Source: Puffinus mauretanicus
Lineage: Eukaryota > Chordata > Aves > Procellariiformes > Procellariidae
Direction of reading: 5' to 3'
NCBI GenBank assembly: GCA_023333565.1
Contig: JAJKFH010001512.1
Location: 1 to 64,000, forward strand
DNA length: 64,000 nucleotides
Positions 22,501-42,786 of this stretch are shown here, in pieces. Under the pieces are notes generated by a model. It saw only the letters and a list, made by a program, of their open reading frames with translations, was not told the DNA's origin and did not search any database. The translations under genes were made by a program, and so were the position numbers. How positions within the stretch are numbered: the stretch's first letter is position 1; every line of letters starts with the position of its first letter.

Positions 22501-25500
22501 ATGTGGATTTGACTTGAAGCCTATAACTCTGATCCTACTGTTCTTAAAGGTAAATCTGTGGGTTTAGATTATAACTGTCAGTAAGGAGAGAGAACTCATA
22601 TCTAAGAATATTTTCATAATCACTAGGAACTTATTTTTAAATGAAAGCATGAGCTACACACAGGCTGAAGTCATTTGAGAAAAATTCCTGTTTGCTACAG
22701 GTTCTTGAAAATACATTATTTTTTCAACCTCAATTCTTAAGCATAATCCTCAGATGTTTTCCACAGATTTGTTATTGTGCTTCTGATTCTCTTGTCTTGG
22801 TATTTTATGGAAGGTGAAAGCCAGACTGCACCTGTAGAACAAACTGATTATTTCAGGAAGCAAAATCTTGTAATGCATGGTAGTATTCATGAAGTTGCAC
22901 AGTGAGCTGGTTCAGAGAACTGATCCAGCTGAATATTTATCCCAAGGAATGGTTATTTTCCAGGAAGACTGATTTCCCAAGGCATCTCGCCTTGCAACCA
23001 TAAGAATGCCAGCGTTGGCATACAAATAGGGAAAGAGTGTGCTGCCTCCTTTGGCAGCCGCACAGAGTTAGATCAGATTAAAATGAACAAGTAACTTTGG
23101 CCTTAGCTGATAATTGTCCTTACTTTGCCCAGAAGGAAATTTAGATACAAAGCGGAGATAAGATGTCCATAGCTGCATAATGAATTAGAGGAAAAACTGG
23201 GAATAAAATCCACTATATCAGTGGGAAGAGTATTTATGCTTGAGAATTGCAACTGTAAAACGTGGAGGTTGAAATGAACTGCTGCTGTGGTACAGTGTCT
23301 GTTTTGATCACACGTGGACTTGCTGAACAGCTTTCTTTCTCCATGTCTAACTCTGGTAACCAATTTCAGGGAGAGCTGAATGTAGTTTCTACTTGCAAAG
23401 GTAGAATATGTGCAAATAGGAGTTCTGTTGAAGTATTGTTACTTGGTTGGCATGTCTTGGAAGCTGATAAATTTGTGTGTTGTTAAATGTGCTTTGTTAA
23501 ATTATGTAAATATTATAAAAGCAAGGCGGTCTGTTTTTCCAAAAGTTTACATTGTGCATCTAAAACAAACTCTGTGTGTAATGTTTCAGAAGATTCAGTA
23601 GCTCAAAACAAGACAGTAATTGGTAGTGGAAGATAACCGTACCGAATGGTTATTCAGGGTTTACAGGAGCGTTGTGACATTGTGCAAGGAGAAACACTTA
23701 CAATAGTATAGTTTTGGTATTGGCATATTTAGACTTTGTCAACACTAGATTACTTAAACTTCTCCACAATCATTCCAGGACAGCAGTTCTGCTGGTGATT
23801 TGTGCTTGCATGAGCGCACGTATCAATCTTTGTATTACCCACAAGGTTAGCTGGGCTTGATCCGAGTAGTGTTGGCGGTTCAGTAGTTAAAATGCTGCTA
23901 GGAGTTATAAAGCTGAAACTCTGCAGGCAAATGCAGGTGTGTTTTTGTGGGCAGTTTGAAAGGAGGAGGTACTAAGAGAAGCCCAGGTAAAGAACAGGAG
24001 GGAAAGCTCCTTGTGCTAATTCTCCATCAGCACAGCGTTTACCAGTGCAAGTGGTGAGTCATGCCCCTAGCTAGTGCATCTGCCACTGTGCAGAGGGCAG
24101 CTGTGCAGCTGCTGCAAGCTTTTTTGTTGCTATGGAGGTTTTTACAAACTTGTTGCTGGTTTCAAAGTCAAAATTATCTGCTGTGTAAAGAGCACTAAAT
24201 GAAAAATGGAGAGGATTTTAAACCTATCCGTAAGCACATTCCAATGATGTGAGAAGAACAAACTTTATTTTGGAGAGATCAAATTCACACTTCATGAAGC
24301 CAAAGAAGATTTTGCTATTTAAATCTTCTTTTTTCTACTACATACCATTCTCAGCAAAGTTCCAAAATATTTAGCAGGTTTTTTTAAGATAAACTGGTAG
24401 ACTGGAAATTAATCAAAATGTTTTTTAAAAACTACATTAAACTGTGACTGCGGGACTCTGTAAAGTGTGCGTGTAACATCATGCGCTAGCTCAGATGAGA
24501 TTATTTTAGACGTTCCATTATATTGCAGTGTAAAAGATAAATGATACAGGAGCACATTATGTGCTGTAGTGTGTAGTACAGGCTGGTCAACAAAGAGTCG
24601 TAAGCAAACAAGTGAGTTTTCTTAAAGTGAACCCTTCTGTAAAAAATACAAAACTTGATTGTTACCTCCATTCTGCATATTGCAAAGGTCTCCTGTAGGG
24701 CTTGCTAGGAGAGGAGGTAAGTCTATTCTGGACATAAAAGTTTATTATTTCTTGCCAAGTTAGTGCTGTCAGCTTAAACCAAGGAAAAACACCTTTCCTC
24801 CAGAATAAATGTCCAAGTGGAAGTTACACCTGTCAGCTTTACTTTGTGGACAGACCATTTACCTTTTTTTGAGCTCTCTTAACTGATCTCCATGTACATA
24901 TTCAAAGACACAGATACACATCTAGTGCCTCTTTCTCCACTCCTCTCTGGGAGGAAAAATGCTAACTTTGGGAAACAGAAGTACAGATCTTGATGATAGA
25001 TGTCCTTTTTGTTTTCATATGGCTTTGTGTGTAGCCTATATTGTTAGTGCAATCATTTGCAATCTTAGAATGAGTTAGTGATGTTTAATTAGTGTCATCA
25101 TTGGCATCTATAAATATAAATGGACGGTTTAAAATCTTAGTGCAGTTTTTGCTAGTCTTCAAGATACATGAGCAAATAATGATGAAAGCAAGAGTTTTTA
25201 AAGCAAAAAGGAATCTTGCCACTGAACAAGAAGAAAACTAGGCAATAAAAAGTGATTTGGAACAAAGAGTAGACTAATGAGTGAAACAATTGCCCTTCAG
25301 TATCATAGCAGTGGGTAGTTTTGAACTTCTGGCATGTATTTTGATGAGTATACAAATTTGAAGGGACAGATGATCTGTCAATGTGGTCATAGAAAGCTTT
25401 TTGCTTCATATATGTGTCTTCAAGTTATCAAACAATTACAGAAGAGTAATAAATGTGAAAGCTAGGTGTACACATGTCAATGACTACTGTTGAGTGGTAA

Positions 25501-28500
25501 CGACCTGGTTTTGTTTTAATCTTGCTTTCATTTTTTTGCATTGAAAGATATAGATGAGACACAATAGATTTGAATATAAGGAAGTTCCTAATTCAGTCAC
25601 AGGTGTTTAATTTTTATATATTTAAGGTAGTAGGAAGGGCTTAGACTTTTAATTTGAGTGTATATCGTGGTGTACTAGAACTTCTTTCAAGATGGTTTTG
25701 CCTAGTAGAAGAAAAATGTTGAGGTTTATGGCTGTCATATCTAAAACTAGTTCATAGCCAATAGAAAGCCTTCAGCTTATTGCAAAAGCTGAGGGATTAT
25801 AATGCTGCTGAATTCTGAAATGGCAACCTCTTAAACTATTTTTTGTGGAGATAATGCTTGAAAAAATTCCAGATTCACAGTTCTGGAAATCACTGGTTTG
25901 AAAGCCTTTGTCCCTCAAACCAGATTTCTAGATACAGCCAAATAATTCATCTTAAGAAATGGAAAAAGCCTGAAGGTTTTTTATCGTAGTTTTTATGTTT
26001 TAGCTGCAGGATATTATATAAGGCATTTTTCTGGAATTGGAAATATGGTCTGCTTCATTTTCCATTAGACTGTTAAATACTCGCAGGCAAATAGCCAGCT
26101 CCATACAGTGAAAATATGTTGCCTGCTGAGTTAGCAAGATACCTATCATAGATTATTTTAGGAATGGTCGAAAAAAATAATTGGAAGATGGGACAGCCTA
26201 GATGCTGTGCTGCATCTTCAGGCTTTCATATACCACCCCATTGAACATACTTCTGCGTGGACCTTTACTTTGAGAATTGGACGGTATTTATTCACTCTCC
26301 AGTCTTTTGTTTCCCTGCCAAGACTCCCTGCAATACTTTCAGTTACTGCCAACGTTGTTGGTTTTTTATGATGTGCGTGTCAGTTTGCTTAGTTGTACCA
26401 AGACTAATCCATTTGAGACAGAGATGCCCAAATATGTGGCATAGCTTTAATTTCACCAAAAGAGAAGCCACAGTGCCACACACCACTTTATGTCTGATCT
26501 TTTATATGAGTTGATGAGAAAATCTGTTTCAAGCGAATTTTGAGTTTGCAGTGAAGAGAAGAGAGTTATGATTTTTTTCTGTTTTTCACAGAACAGTCCC
26601 AGGAATTGTCGTGAATGCTGTTTCTGAGTATCCTCTTGCTGTGTTACACCATATTGCCAAAGTCTTTGTCAGCTGCACAAAATTGTCCTTCTGATAGAGT
26701 AGATAGGATTACTCTTCTCTCCTTTCCTTTGTAGCTCTACTAAGGGTGAACCTATTACAGATACCATCTCTTAGGTGGGTGTTACAAGCTGTCCCTTGAT
26801 GTCTAGCAGATGACAGAATAGATCGTTAGTTGCAGTCAGTCTTTTTATTTTGCATTTACATGGGCAAAGGCAGGCTTGAGTACTTACCCATAGAAATGCA
26901 AAAACTGTGAGGATGTGCTGACTGTGGCTCTGTCTTGAGATAAAACTTACCACTTAAGAACATATTTTCAGTTTTTTGCATATAAAGCAGCTGAGATGCA
27001 CAAGAAAGGAGTGATTGTACGACGATATAAATAATTCCCTCTTGTGTTATAGTCCTGATTACTATCCGCTGACATGATGTAACTTGTACCAGATGTGTTT
27101 TCGCACTAACTGGGAATTGCTGTGCCTGTTTCATGCACCTGTTCTTCAAACTGTGCAAGTATATTGAAACTTTTTTTTTTTCATGTGCTCTGAAATATTG
27201 CTGATGTCTTGAACTGTAGGTGAGTGGATCATTTTAGTCGAACACTTTGTATTTTCACATTGCAAGCTCTAGTCATTTCTTGCTAATATGCTGTTCAGAA
27301 GTCACATTACTTAAGGATTTCATAGAGCAGAGTTGTAGTGAGAAAGCATTAATGTTGTGTTATTTTTAGGAAATATACTGCATAACTTTGTGCTGGGCAG
27401 TATACTTAAAGCTAAGTTGTATCTGTGCAATGAAAAATTTATTTTTCTGATGCATTTTCTTGTATTTCTGTCCTGTCTGCTGACTTGAAATTGATTAACG
27501 GATAACACTGATTAATATTAACAGAAGCTAAGTGAAAAATCACACTCTTATTTACCTCTACATTTATATTTGCCAGAACGATGCATTCGCTTATCAGCCT
27601 TTCAAAATAAATACATGTGCCAGTTTATCATAGTTCTAATACTTCTTCTGTATCCAAATAATGTGACTAATAAGTGTGAAAGCGTTTAACTTACAATGAT
27701 GCTGCTCTTTTGAAAGATTTGAGCTACACTTTTGCATTCTGAATTCACATAGGGTTTAGCTGTACTAGAATTTCTACCTGATGAGTTAACTTTGACCCAG
27801 CTTCAGGAAGCAGGGAAGCTGGCGCTCCGGTTTTGGTTAGAAATTTGAGCGGTGTCCGCACTGTAACAGGTTTGGCATAACGTTGGAGCTGTATTTAATC
27901 AATCCCCCCAACCTGCAGCCACTGCCTTAGTCCTGTTCTGAGTGTAGTTTCTTGAACAACTACTTGACTAGTTTGAAATTGGTGCATTATCTTAAATAAT
28001 GTAGATTATTTATTCATGCATATGGTTGTTTCACTGCTTGTAAACTGTGTGCAAATCGGGTTGCCCCAGGACTTAATGGAGCTGCTGGATTGTAGCTTCC
28101 AACCAAAAGACATTCAGGATCCTGAACAACTTAAGATCATTAATGCATATGCAAAATGGCATTGCCTTTAATTATAACACAGTTATAATTGTTTTCTTAA
28201 CTTTTAGTTTCTCTAATTGTAGTTTGAGAGAAGTCTTGTTTTATGGAAAAGAAAATTTCAAATGTCAAGATACTCAAACTTTCTCATTAAACTTGGTTTT
28301 ATATACAGTGGTCTATATACTGAAATGGCAGAGTGGAAAACTTATTCATGCCCCGCCATGCCTTTTGATTGTATCCATTAAAAAGCTGCTGTTAAACTGA
28401 GATCTGTCTGCTTTTAAACTGAAGAGGGGAAAAAAAAGTAGTTTTGGGGATTATCTCGTGTGAAGTTACAGGTCTGGTGTTGTGAAGGAAGCGTGCGTAT

Positions 28501-31500
28501 TATTTGTGATGCTTGTGTAAGGTGTGTGGTATTTTGGCACTGCAGTGTTAGCTGCAGCTCAGATTCCCCCACGTATTAGGTGCTGTATACTTTTGGATAA
28601 ATAATGTTGTCTTGGTGTCTTGTGAGCTATATCAAGGTTGCGAGCATTACTTACTCTACCAAGTTGGAAGTGAAATCTAGTACAAGTGGCTTGTAAACAG
28701 AAACAAAAAATTACCTTCTGTGCCTGTCTTGGAAAGGCTGTCTTGTAACAAAGAAAGAAAATAATGGATGGCTAATAAATTAATGCATTTTTAATGTTGG
28801 ACATTGACCATTGCAATCTCTTTTTCCATCGTATTCACTTTTCATGCAAGAAGTAGGTGAGCTGCAGGAAAGCCTGAAGCTCTTACCCTTCCTCTTCTTT
28901 TTCCTTATGGTGTGTGCAAAACTGTGGCAAATGCCACCGATTTGTGAACTGAGGCATGGGTATTTTTTTTAAAGGAATTTTCTGGTCCTTATGGCTATCT
29001 GTGAAGAGTAGGGGGAACTTCCAGATGTTAACTAAGTAATAAATCGATACAGTGCCGTCTTTGTGTCTGTAGACAAATCACCCTTGTGCCCGCAATGCTT
29101 CTAGACGTGCCAACCAACAGCAAAGTGAATTAGACCAGCATCTGTCAATTTTCAGAGCTAATATTGATAACTTTTTTATGGGCAGCAATTAAACTGGTTT
29201 TAAAAAAAAAAAAATTAGGCCACTGTCCCATTGACCAGGAGCGGCAGGGTCATGTCTGGTTGTGGAGTGCCCCGAAGTGCCTCTTCTGTCCTTTTATGGG
29301 AGCCACCAGAAACATGCAGGCAGAAAGAATGAGCAGTTAAGTGTACATCTGTGGAGCTGGCAGCCTGTTTGCAATAGCAGGCAAACAGCTGTAGGCCAAG
29401 CGGGGGTCAGTAGCTCGCAGGGAGCCTTGATATGCAGAAATGGCTGTGCAACCACTTCACTTACTACAAAAGCTGGAAGAAGCAGTGCTTTTCTTTACAT
29501 CAGTGTCTGCTTCTGGTGGATGCTTGCCAGAAGTCAAATGGTACATCCTTGGCACAGGTTAGATGAAAATAGGAGATAGCCAGACTGTCAAGCTGGTCCC
29601 TCTCTGAGGGCAAACTAAGGACATGTTAACCTCTGAGTATATTGCTCTTGGTCTGTGCTGATTTCAAGGCATCTGTTGAGCCAAAGTTGGGGCAGGTAAT
29701 TGTGCTAGCACGCTCTGCTAGAAATTGTTCTATTTTTAGTACAGATAATGTGAAGAAATGTGGTTTTTCTTTAGAAGTAGCGAAAGCATTGTATGAAGTG
29801 TTGCTCCCACATACACATGCTTCCTCCACCTACGCATTTGTCTGCAAGTTGTTTGTGCTTTTTTCTGGGTTTGAGCCTTTAATATTCGTAGGTTTGCAAA
29901 CCTTTCTTGTATGATCTTTGATTGCTAAGTGTCGCATGCACCTCATAGGTTCATTCTATGGTCGTAATACAGTTATTCGTCAGTTTTATGTCTAGGTAGG
30001 CTTCTTCAAAAATTGCTTTGAAACTGTGTATCCTTTTTACATTTTAATCAGAACCTGTATTGCTCCCTTTTGTAGTATGGCTGAACTTCATTCTGTGAGC
30101 CCAAGCTGTTTAGCGGCTTTGAAAAAAGTGGATTCATCTTTAAAAAAAAAGGGGGCGGGGAGCGGGAAGTAAAAACACCCAAATGATGCTTTCTTACATT
30201 TGGGATTAGAAATTTAAGGAAAAAAATCTTCTATTAAAATATTTTGGGCAGTAATTAAACTACTGTCTCTCAGAACTGTCAGTACTCTAGTAGTGCGTCA
30301 GTGGTATTAAATGTATAAGGAGTGCTTTGCTTTACCAGCTGTTTGACTGTTAAATAATGTTGTTCGAAAGTTGCGTGTCCCTTGAGGGTAGCAGGCGGTG
30401 TATTCAAAGCGAAAGTAGGTTACTGATTCTTCAGAGTGAAGTGGTTTTAAGACCAAATAGCTTTGATAACTCAGAATAAGCCCCTTTGTTTTTATTTGAA
30501 GTGGTACTGTGTTCATACAAAGTGGTTTATTATACCGAATATTCCTTAAATGAGCAGAGGTGAAATGATGGCTGGATATGGAAAGAGAGTATTTCAACAT
30601 TCAGTAAATGGGGGGGTGTGGAGGTAAAGCTTCCTTTTCCTGACAAGTTTTTTGCTTTTTCTGGCTGTCTAGCAGCAGCATTCTGATAGCCTTCCTGATT
30701 TACTTGTGCAACTTGAGAGATGCTTAAATATGCTGAGGAAATAATCACGTATAATTTTCTACATGACACAGTGATTTTCTGAGCTTCTGAATAATTCCTT
30801 AAATTTTGTTAAAGGAAAAACTAAACAGCGGATTTCGTCATGCCCACTGCTTTCTAAGGGCCTTCCTGGGTATAGGGTTGTTCATTTTGGCCTGCAATCA
30901 CAACCAGTTTATTTTATTATTTACTAGTTTTTCCATTTGAATATGACTTGTGATCACAAGCCAATGTTAACAGCCCATCGCCACGTATTTCCTGGCCCAG
31001 CTGGGTCTTGGCACTTGTGTTCCCGCCTCACCTCTGGAGCTGGGAAGCTGGGAGCTGAGACCCTGCCAAGGACAGAGCAAGTATGCGGCAGCGGGGATAG
31101 ACCCTGCGGTTGTGGTGCTGTGAGTCTGCTGCAGGTCAGTCTGTCAGGCATCTTCAGGGCGCTTTTTGAGTGCATTTGGAAATACTGGAGAACTGATCAA
31201 GAATCTGTTTGATTAACTTTAAGGTGGTAATCAAGATGACTGGTTATTAGTCCCTCACTTTCCCCAGCGTGTCACTTCACAAAGATTGTAGGGCAAGGTT
31301 CGGGTTTTTTTATTACTCAAACCACCGAGACCATTGGTAGGTTCATCTCCTGTTCAATTAAATTCACTTCAAAGGGGGAGATTTCTGGTGGAAGAGTAAA
31401 ATAGAAATTATAATATATAAATTCTATCAAAACATGTTTGGATGGAAGTTACTGCATTTGTAACGTGGAGAGTATTTTAACTCAGTACGATGTGGAAGGA

Positions 31501-32774
31501 AATTTATCATTAAAATCCATGTCTGTAATACTGCTTTAGGTTGGTTGCTTTTTATTGTTGCTCCAAGAATACTGCTAATAAAAATGGCCGTATGATTCTG
31601 CAAAATCCAAGTGGTTTATACCTGTCTGCTGGACTTAGCCCAAGCTTATAGCTGCAAGGAAATTTTCAGGCTCTGGTAGTAGGGATCCGGTTTTCTTCAT
31701 ACTTAGTTGGTCGATCCATCCATTTTCTGTTAGGGCCCTTCTCTGTCCTCTAGTCATGGGATGTCTCTTAGGCTCTGTCCTTAATTCTCCTCGTCTTCAC
31801 GCTTCAGTTGCAGGTTTAGTCCCGAGTATGCTGTTTGGTCAGGAGTTCCAATGTATTTCTGACTTGATCTGCACAGCCAAAAATCTTGGCTTGGTGTTGC
31901 AATACTGTGCTACCAAAATGTAATTGTCCTGGTGAAAAACAGATGTGAGAGCTTGATTACTTGTATTCATTAGGGATCACGTGGCATTTTTTGCAAGAGG
32001 AAGTAACAGTGTCCTGGTCAAATTCCAACTTGGATAACTGCAAGTGAAATTTAGATGGGCAAATGCAATATTGTTTGGCTACTGCATTGAGGAATAAGTA
32101 GCTGGGGGAAGGGAGAATGAGACAAAAGAGTAAGGGCCTTAAATCAAGAGGCTGTATGAGGGATCTCTGAGGTGGAAACAAGCAGGGGACACGGTGTTCT
32201 TAATCTGATTTAGTGCTGCAAGTTGAAAATGTCTCCATTGAAATTCTTCATGCATATCGACGTTACTGGAATGTTGTTCGGTATAATATGTCCTTTTCCT
32301 GGGTAAGGATGGGCTCCCTTTGGGAGATACAGAAGGAGAAGGGGTATTTCTGTGTAGGTATGCACCTTGTTTGATGGTGAGGTGTATGGGAGCAGACCAG
32401 AGTCTTGGAGCCATCAGCGCTCCCGAGAGTCCAGGAGAAACACAGATCAGCATCTTGGCCCAGCGTTGAGGCAGGTGGTGGTGATCTTTGGCGAGTGGAG
32501 AATATTCATTTTGAAATGGATAGCATGCCTTGATTTCTGTATCTTGGGAGTCTAGTACCAGTTCTGATCCCCAGAAAAGGTGTACATACTTGTACTTAAC
32601 TGCCAGTTTTGCTTGAGACAGTGCTATAGGACAGTCCATCCTCAGCAGATACAGCTCATAGATAATATACCGTGTGCTTTACCCCAGTTGTACAAACTCA
32701 GAACAAAAGAATTTGCTGAAGATTTTAGTGATTTTTTTTTTAATTGACTTTGTTTTCTCTGTTGTCTTTTATAG
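16514..32774 (+). other. ZNF652: ZNF652 intron 1, no other gene seen
   Basis: About 16.3 kb of AT-rich intronic DNA from the CpG-island donor to the acceptor TTTTATAG. No coding frame with a recognisable domain, no tRNA and no CRISPR. One short CR1-tail-like motif lies at 18725-18738. Any enhancers or nested lncRNAs cannot be seen by eye. Confidence 0.65.
18725..18738 (-). repeat. Possible CR1 3'-tail remnant
   Basis: AGAATCATAGAATG is the reverse complement of the (ATTCTATG)n end of avian CR1 elements. The DNA after it only weakly resembles CR1, so this may be a very old fragment or chance. Confidence 0.3.
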
Positions 32775-33013
32775 ATAAAATGTTCAACGGTTCGTTGGCA
32801 ACTTTCTTCAGAAGAATAATTACTACTGCTCTGCTCTTGCCATAATACCAGAATTCTGTGACCTACACATCAGTGCTAAACACCAGCAGAGAATCATATT
32901 TTGTTCATTCTGTGTAGATGGAACAGGCATCGGTCTTGAGAGTCCACCCTGATTTAAAGCTGCTTACTTGGTTTTCTGGGATTAAAGGTGCTCAATGAAT
33001 CAGGGCCCCCCAA
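32775..33013 (+). other. ZNF652: ZNF652 exon 2 5'UTR with upstream ORFs
   Basis: A long pyrimidine-rich tract and TTTTATAG precede 32775. The 239 bases before the coding start contain upstream frames at 32918-32998 and 32995-33051, plus the tail of a frame from exon 1 ending at 32845. Together with the poor context of the main ATG, this suggests translational control. Confidence 0.7.
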
Positions 33014-40347
<7,334 letters not shown>

Positions 40348-41205
40348 CATCTTTGCTTCCTGCCAGCTATTTTCCCATTTTATGCACATGGAAACATGCC
40401 CTCGTGGAAGTACAGAGGGTTAGGTGGTGAGGATCTTTGTCTTTCTCTTATGGTCCAGCAGATGGTCCTAATTTTTCCTTTGAATCAGTTAACAAACAAG
40501 GAAATCCTGTTTTGGATCAGCAGTGCTCATTTGAACCTGGGAACCAACAGGACTCAAACCGAATTTGCTTGCGTTTTACTGGTGACTTTTATAAATTTCA
40601 GATACTGAGACTTGTGGAATTTTATAATTTCATATCAGCTGATGAGGTATGCTTGCTTTTATATCCTGGACTTCTCCTCAAAGAGGAGATAGGCCTGGTT
40701 TTCTTTGTACTAATCGGAAAGGCTGTGAGATTAATACAGAGCATTAATTGTATCACTGTGTATCGTAATGGATTCTTTTCAGCTTTTGGTGCCGGCTATG
40801 GAGTGAGCCAGCCACGTATCACAGTATATTTGAGCATTATAAAGAAAGACAAAAAAATTTCTTGTTTGTGTAGCTCTCCTAACACACTCTTTATTTTACT
40901 ACAGAAATTATTTTAGAGTTTTTTGTATAGACCTATTTAGTAGTCTGTTTCTAAAATGAAATGTATTTCAATAAGCGGTGTAATTTTTTCAGTGTAGCTG
41001 GACCTATGTTGTATAATAGATAAATTTTTATAATCATCAAAATGTGATTCTTAAAAGATGCATATAGCTTCTATAGTTAAAGTTATTCTTACAACCATAC
41101 AACTTAAAAGGTGCTTCAGAGAAGAAAGAAACCCAAGAGGTCTCTGGAAAGGTTGCCTCAAAAGTGATGTTGATTTCAGAACTTTACGTAATTTATTTTA
41201 GTAGG

Positions 41206-41207
<2 letters not shown>

Positions 41208-41242
<35 letters not shown>

Positions 41243-41243
41243 A
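41208..41243. repeat. Homopolymer tract T28-A8 in ZNF652 3'UTR
   Basis: A run of 28 T followed directly by 8 A, bounded by GGGC and CCC, so its ends can pair as a hairpin. Exact length is liable to sequencing error and polymorphism. Confidence 0.85.
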
Positions 41244-42780
41244 CCCTTATGTTTCCCTTTTCACAGTTTCTCGTAAGCTTTTTGGACAAGGACGTTGGGA
41301 TAATGTATTCCTGCTCCACAGGTTTTCTTTAGTTCAGCTGGAGTGAGGTATGAGATGGGTTAGAAAGGGAGCCCCTTACACGTAGGGACCCGCTGGTTTG
41401 GGAATGGAGAGTCAGAAGAGGATGAGAGATCTGACAGCAGAGAGGAAATCAAGTATCTCAAGTCAGCCAAGCATCTTTTCTCTTTATGTAGGAGAGCTGG
41501 TCTTCATGGCTTTTCATGGTATGATTTTAAGTTGGGGATTGTATCAAATGCTGCTCTTCAGATTGCTTTTTGGAATTCCTGGAGTTGTTAGGAGAGGGGA
41601 ATTAAGTGAGATCATAAATGTGGTGTTTCTGACTGGTTGATTGTAAGAGTGAGAAGAGAAGTTTGAATGAGACAATGGTGTTTCAGTTGCATTGTTAAGA
41701 AAATGCTGATAGCACTGTAAGTACCATGTGAAGCTCTATCCCATAAATGTAATGTGCATAAAATTATGGGATGATTTCTAGGGGTCGTAGTCATACTTTT
41801 GGCAAATCTAAGTTTTACAGTTGTAGGATAGGAAACTTTGAATTGTAGGCATGTCACTGTTTCATAATCCTGGGAGGCAATGAGGGGGAAATGACAAGTT
41901 AGTGCAGGGATGGTGGGCTGGAATGCCAAATGTATCTGTTTTAACCAGTGAGTAGCTGTTATTTTTTCAGGTTTGTATTTCTCTTCAACTAAAACTAAAT
42001 ATAGCAGCATTATGCAATCTAGGAACTTGTTGCCACCTTCAGTGAGGACAGAGGCCCAAGGCAATGTACTGTAAGTCCTCTTTTCCTTAAAATTCCTACT
42101 CTTCCGTGCTGCTTTTTAAATTAAATCCCACCAAACTGTACATCCAGAGATCCTCATAGGCAGATGTCGAACTTACTGTTCTGCTTGGTAATGAACTGGG
42201 GTTTTGTGGCTAATGGGATTAATTTTTTTTCAAGATAGCAGAAATGGTGGAAATTCTTCCCAGCATTACTTCCTCAAAGTTAATGCTGTTAAGCACTGTG
42301 TTTTGAAACACCATGTCCTCTGTCTGTTGCGAATTAGCTTCTTTGATGTTTTTCACCATTTTCTACCACCTAATCATTAATGTTGGTTTTTTTCATAACA
42401 AGCATAGGAAACTTTAGGAACCAGAAAGGGCAGTTTTGGCCCAACAAACCTACTCCTTTTTGACTGAGCTGAAACCCCAGCATTTCTGAAAAATAAAACA
42501 ACGTTTTTTAAATGTTTTCTCTATAATATTTATATACACCCTCTTACCTTCTAGAAGAAAAAGCCAGTTATGAAAGTGAATTTACACTCATGGTTATGAC
42601 TGTTGTATTTACTGTGGCTGGTCCGCCCCGGAGGTTCTATGCATTCCACGTCACATTTGCAACCTACATTTCTGTTGTGCCACTATTTTATGGTCAGGCC
42701 TGTTATTAAATGATTTTTAAATGCTAAAAAATTCTTGGTAAATCAATTGTATTCCAGTTTTGCAAAATGATTTTCGTCTC

Positions 42781-42786
42781 AATAAA
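42781..42786 (+). terminator. ZNF652: Candidate ZNF652 poly(A) signal AATAAA
   Basis: Perfect hexamer about 2.4 kb after the stop, with a downstream T-rich element (GGTTTTTTTCTATTATTT). Confidence 0.5.
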
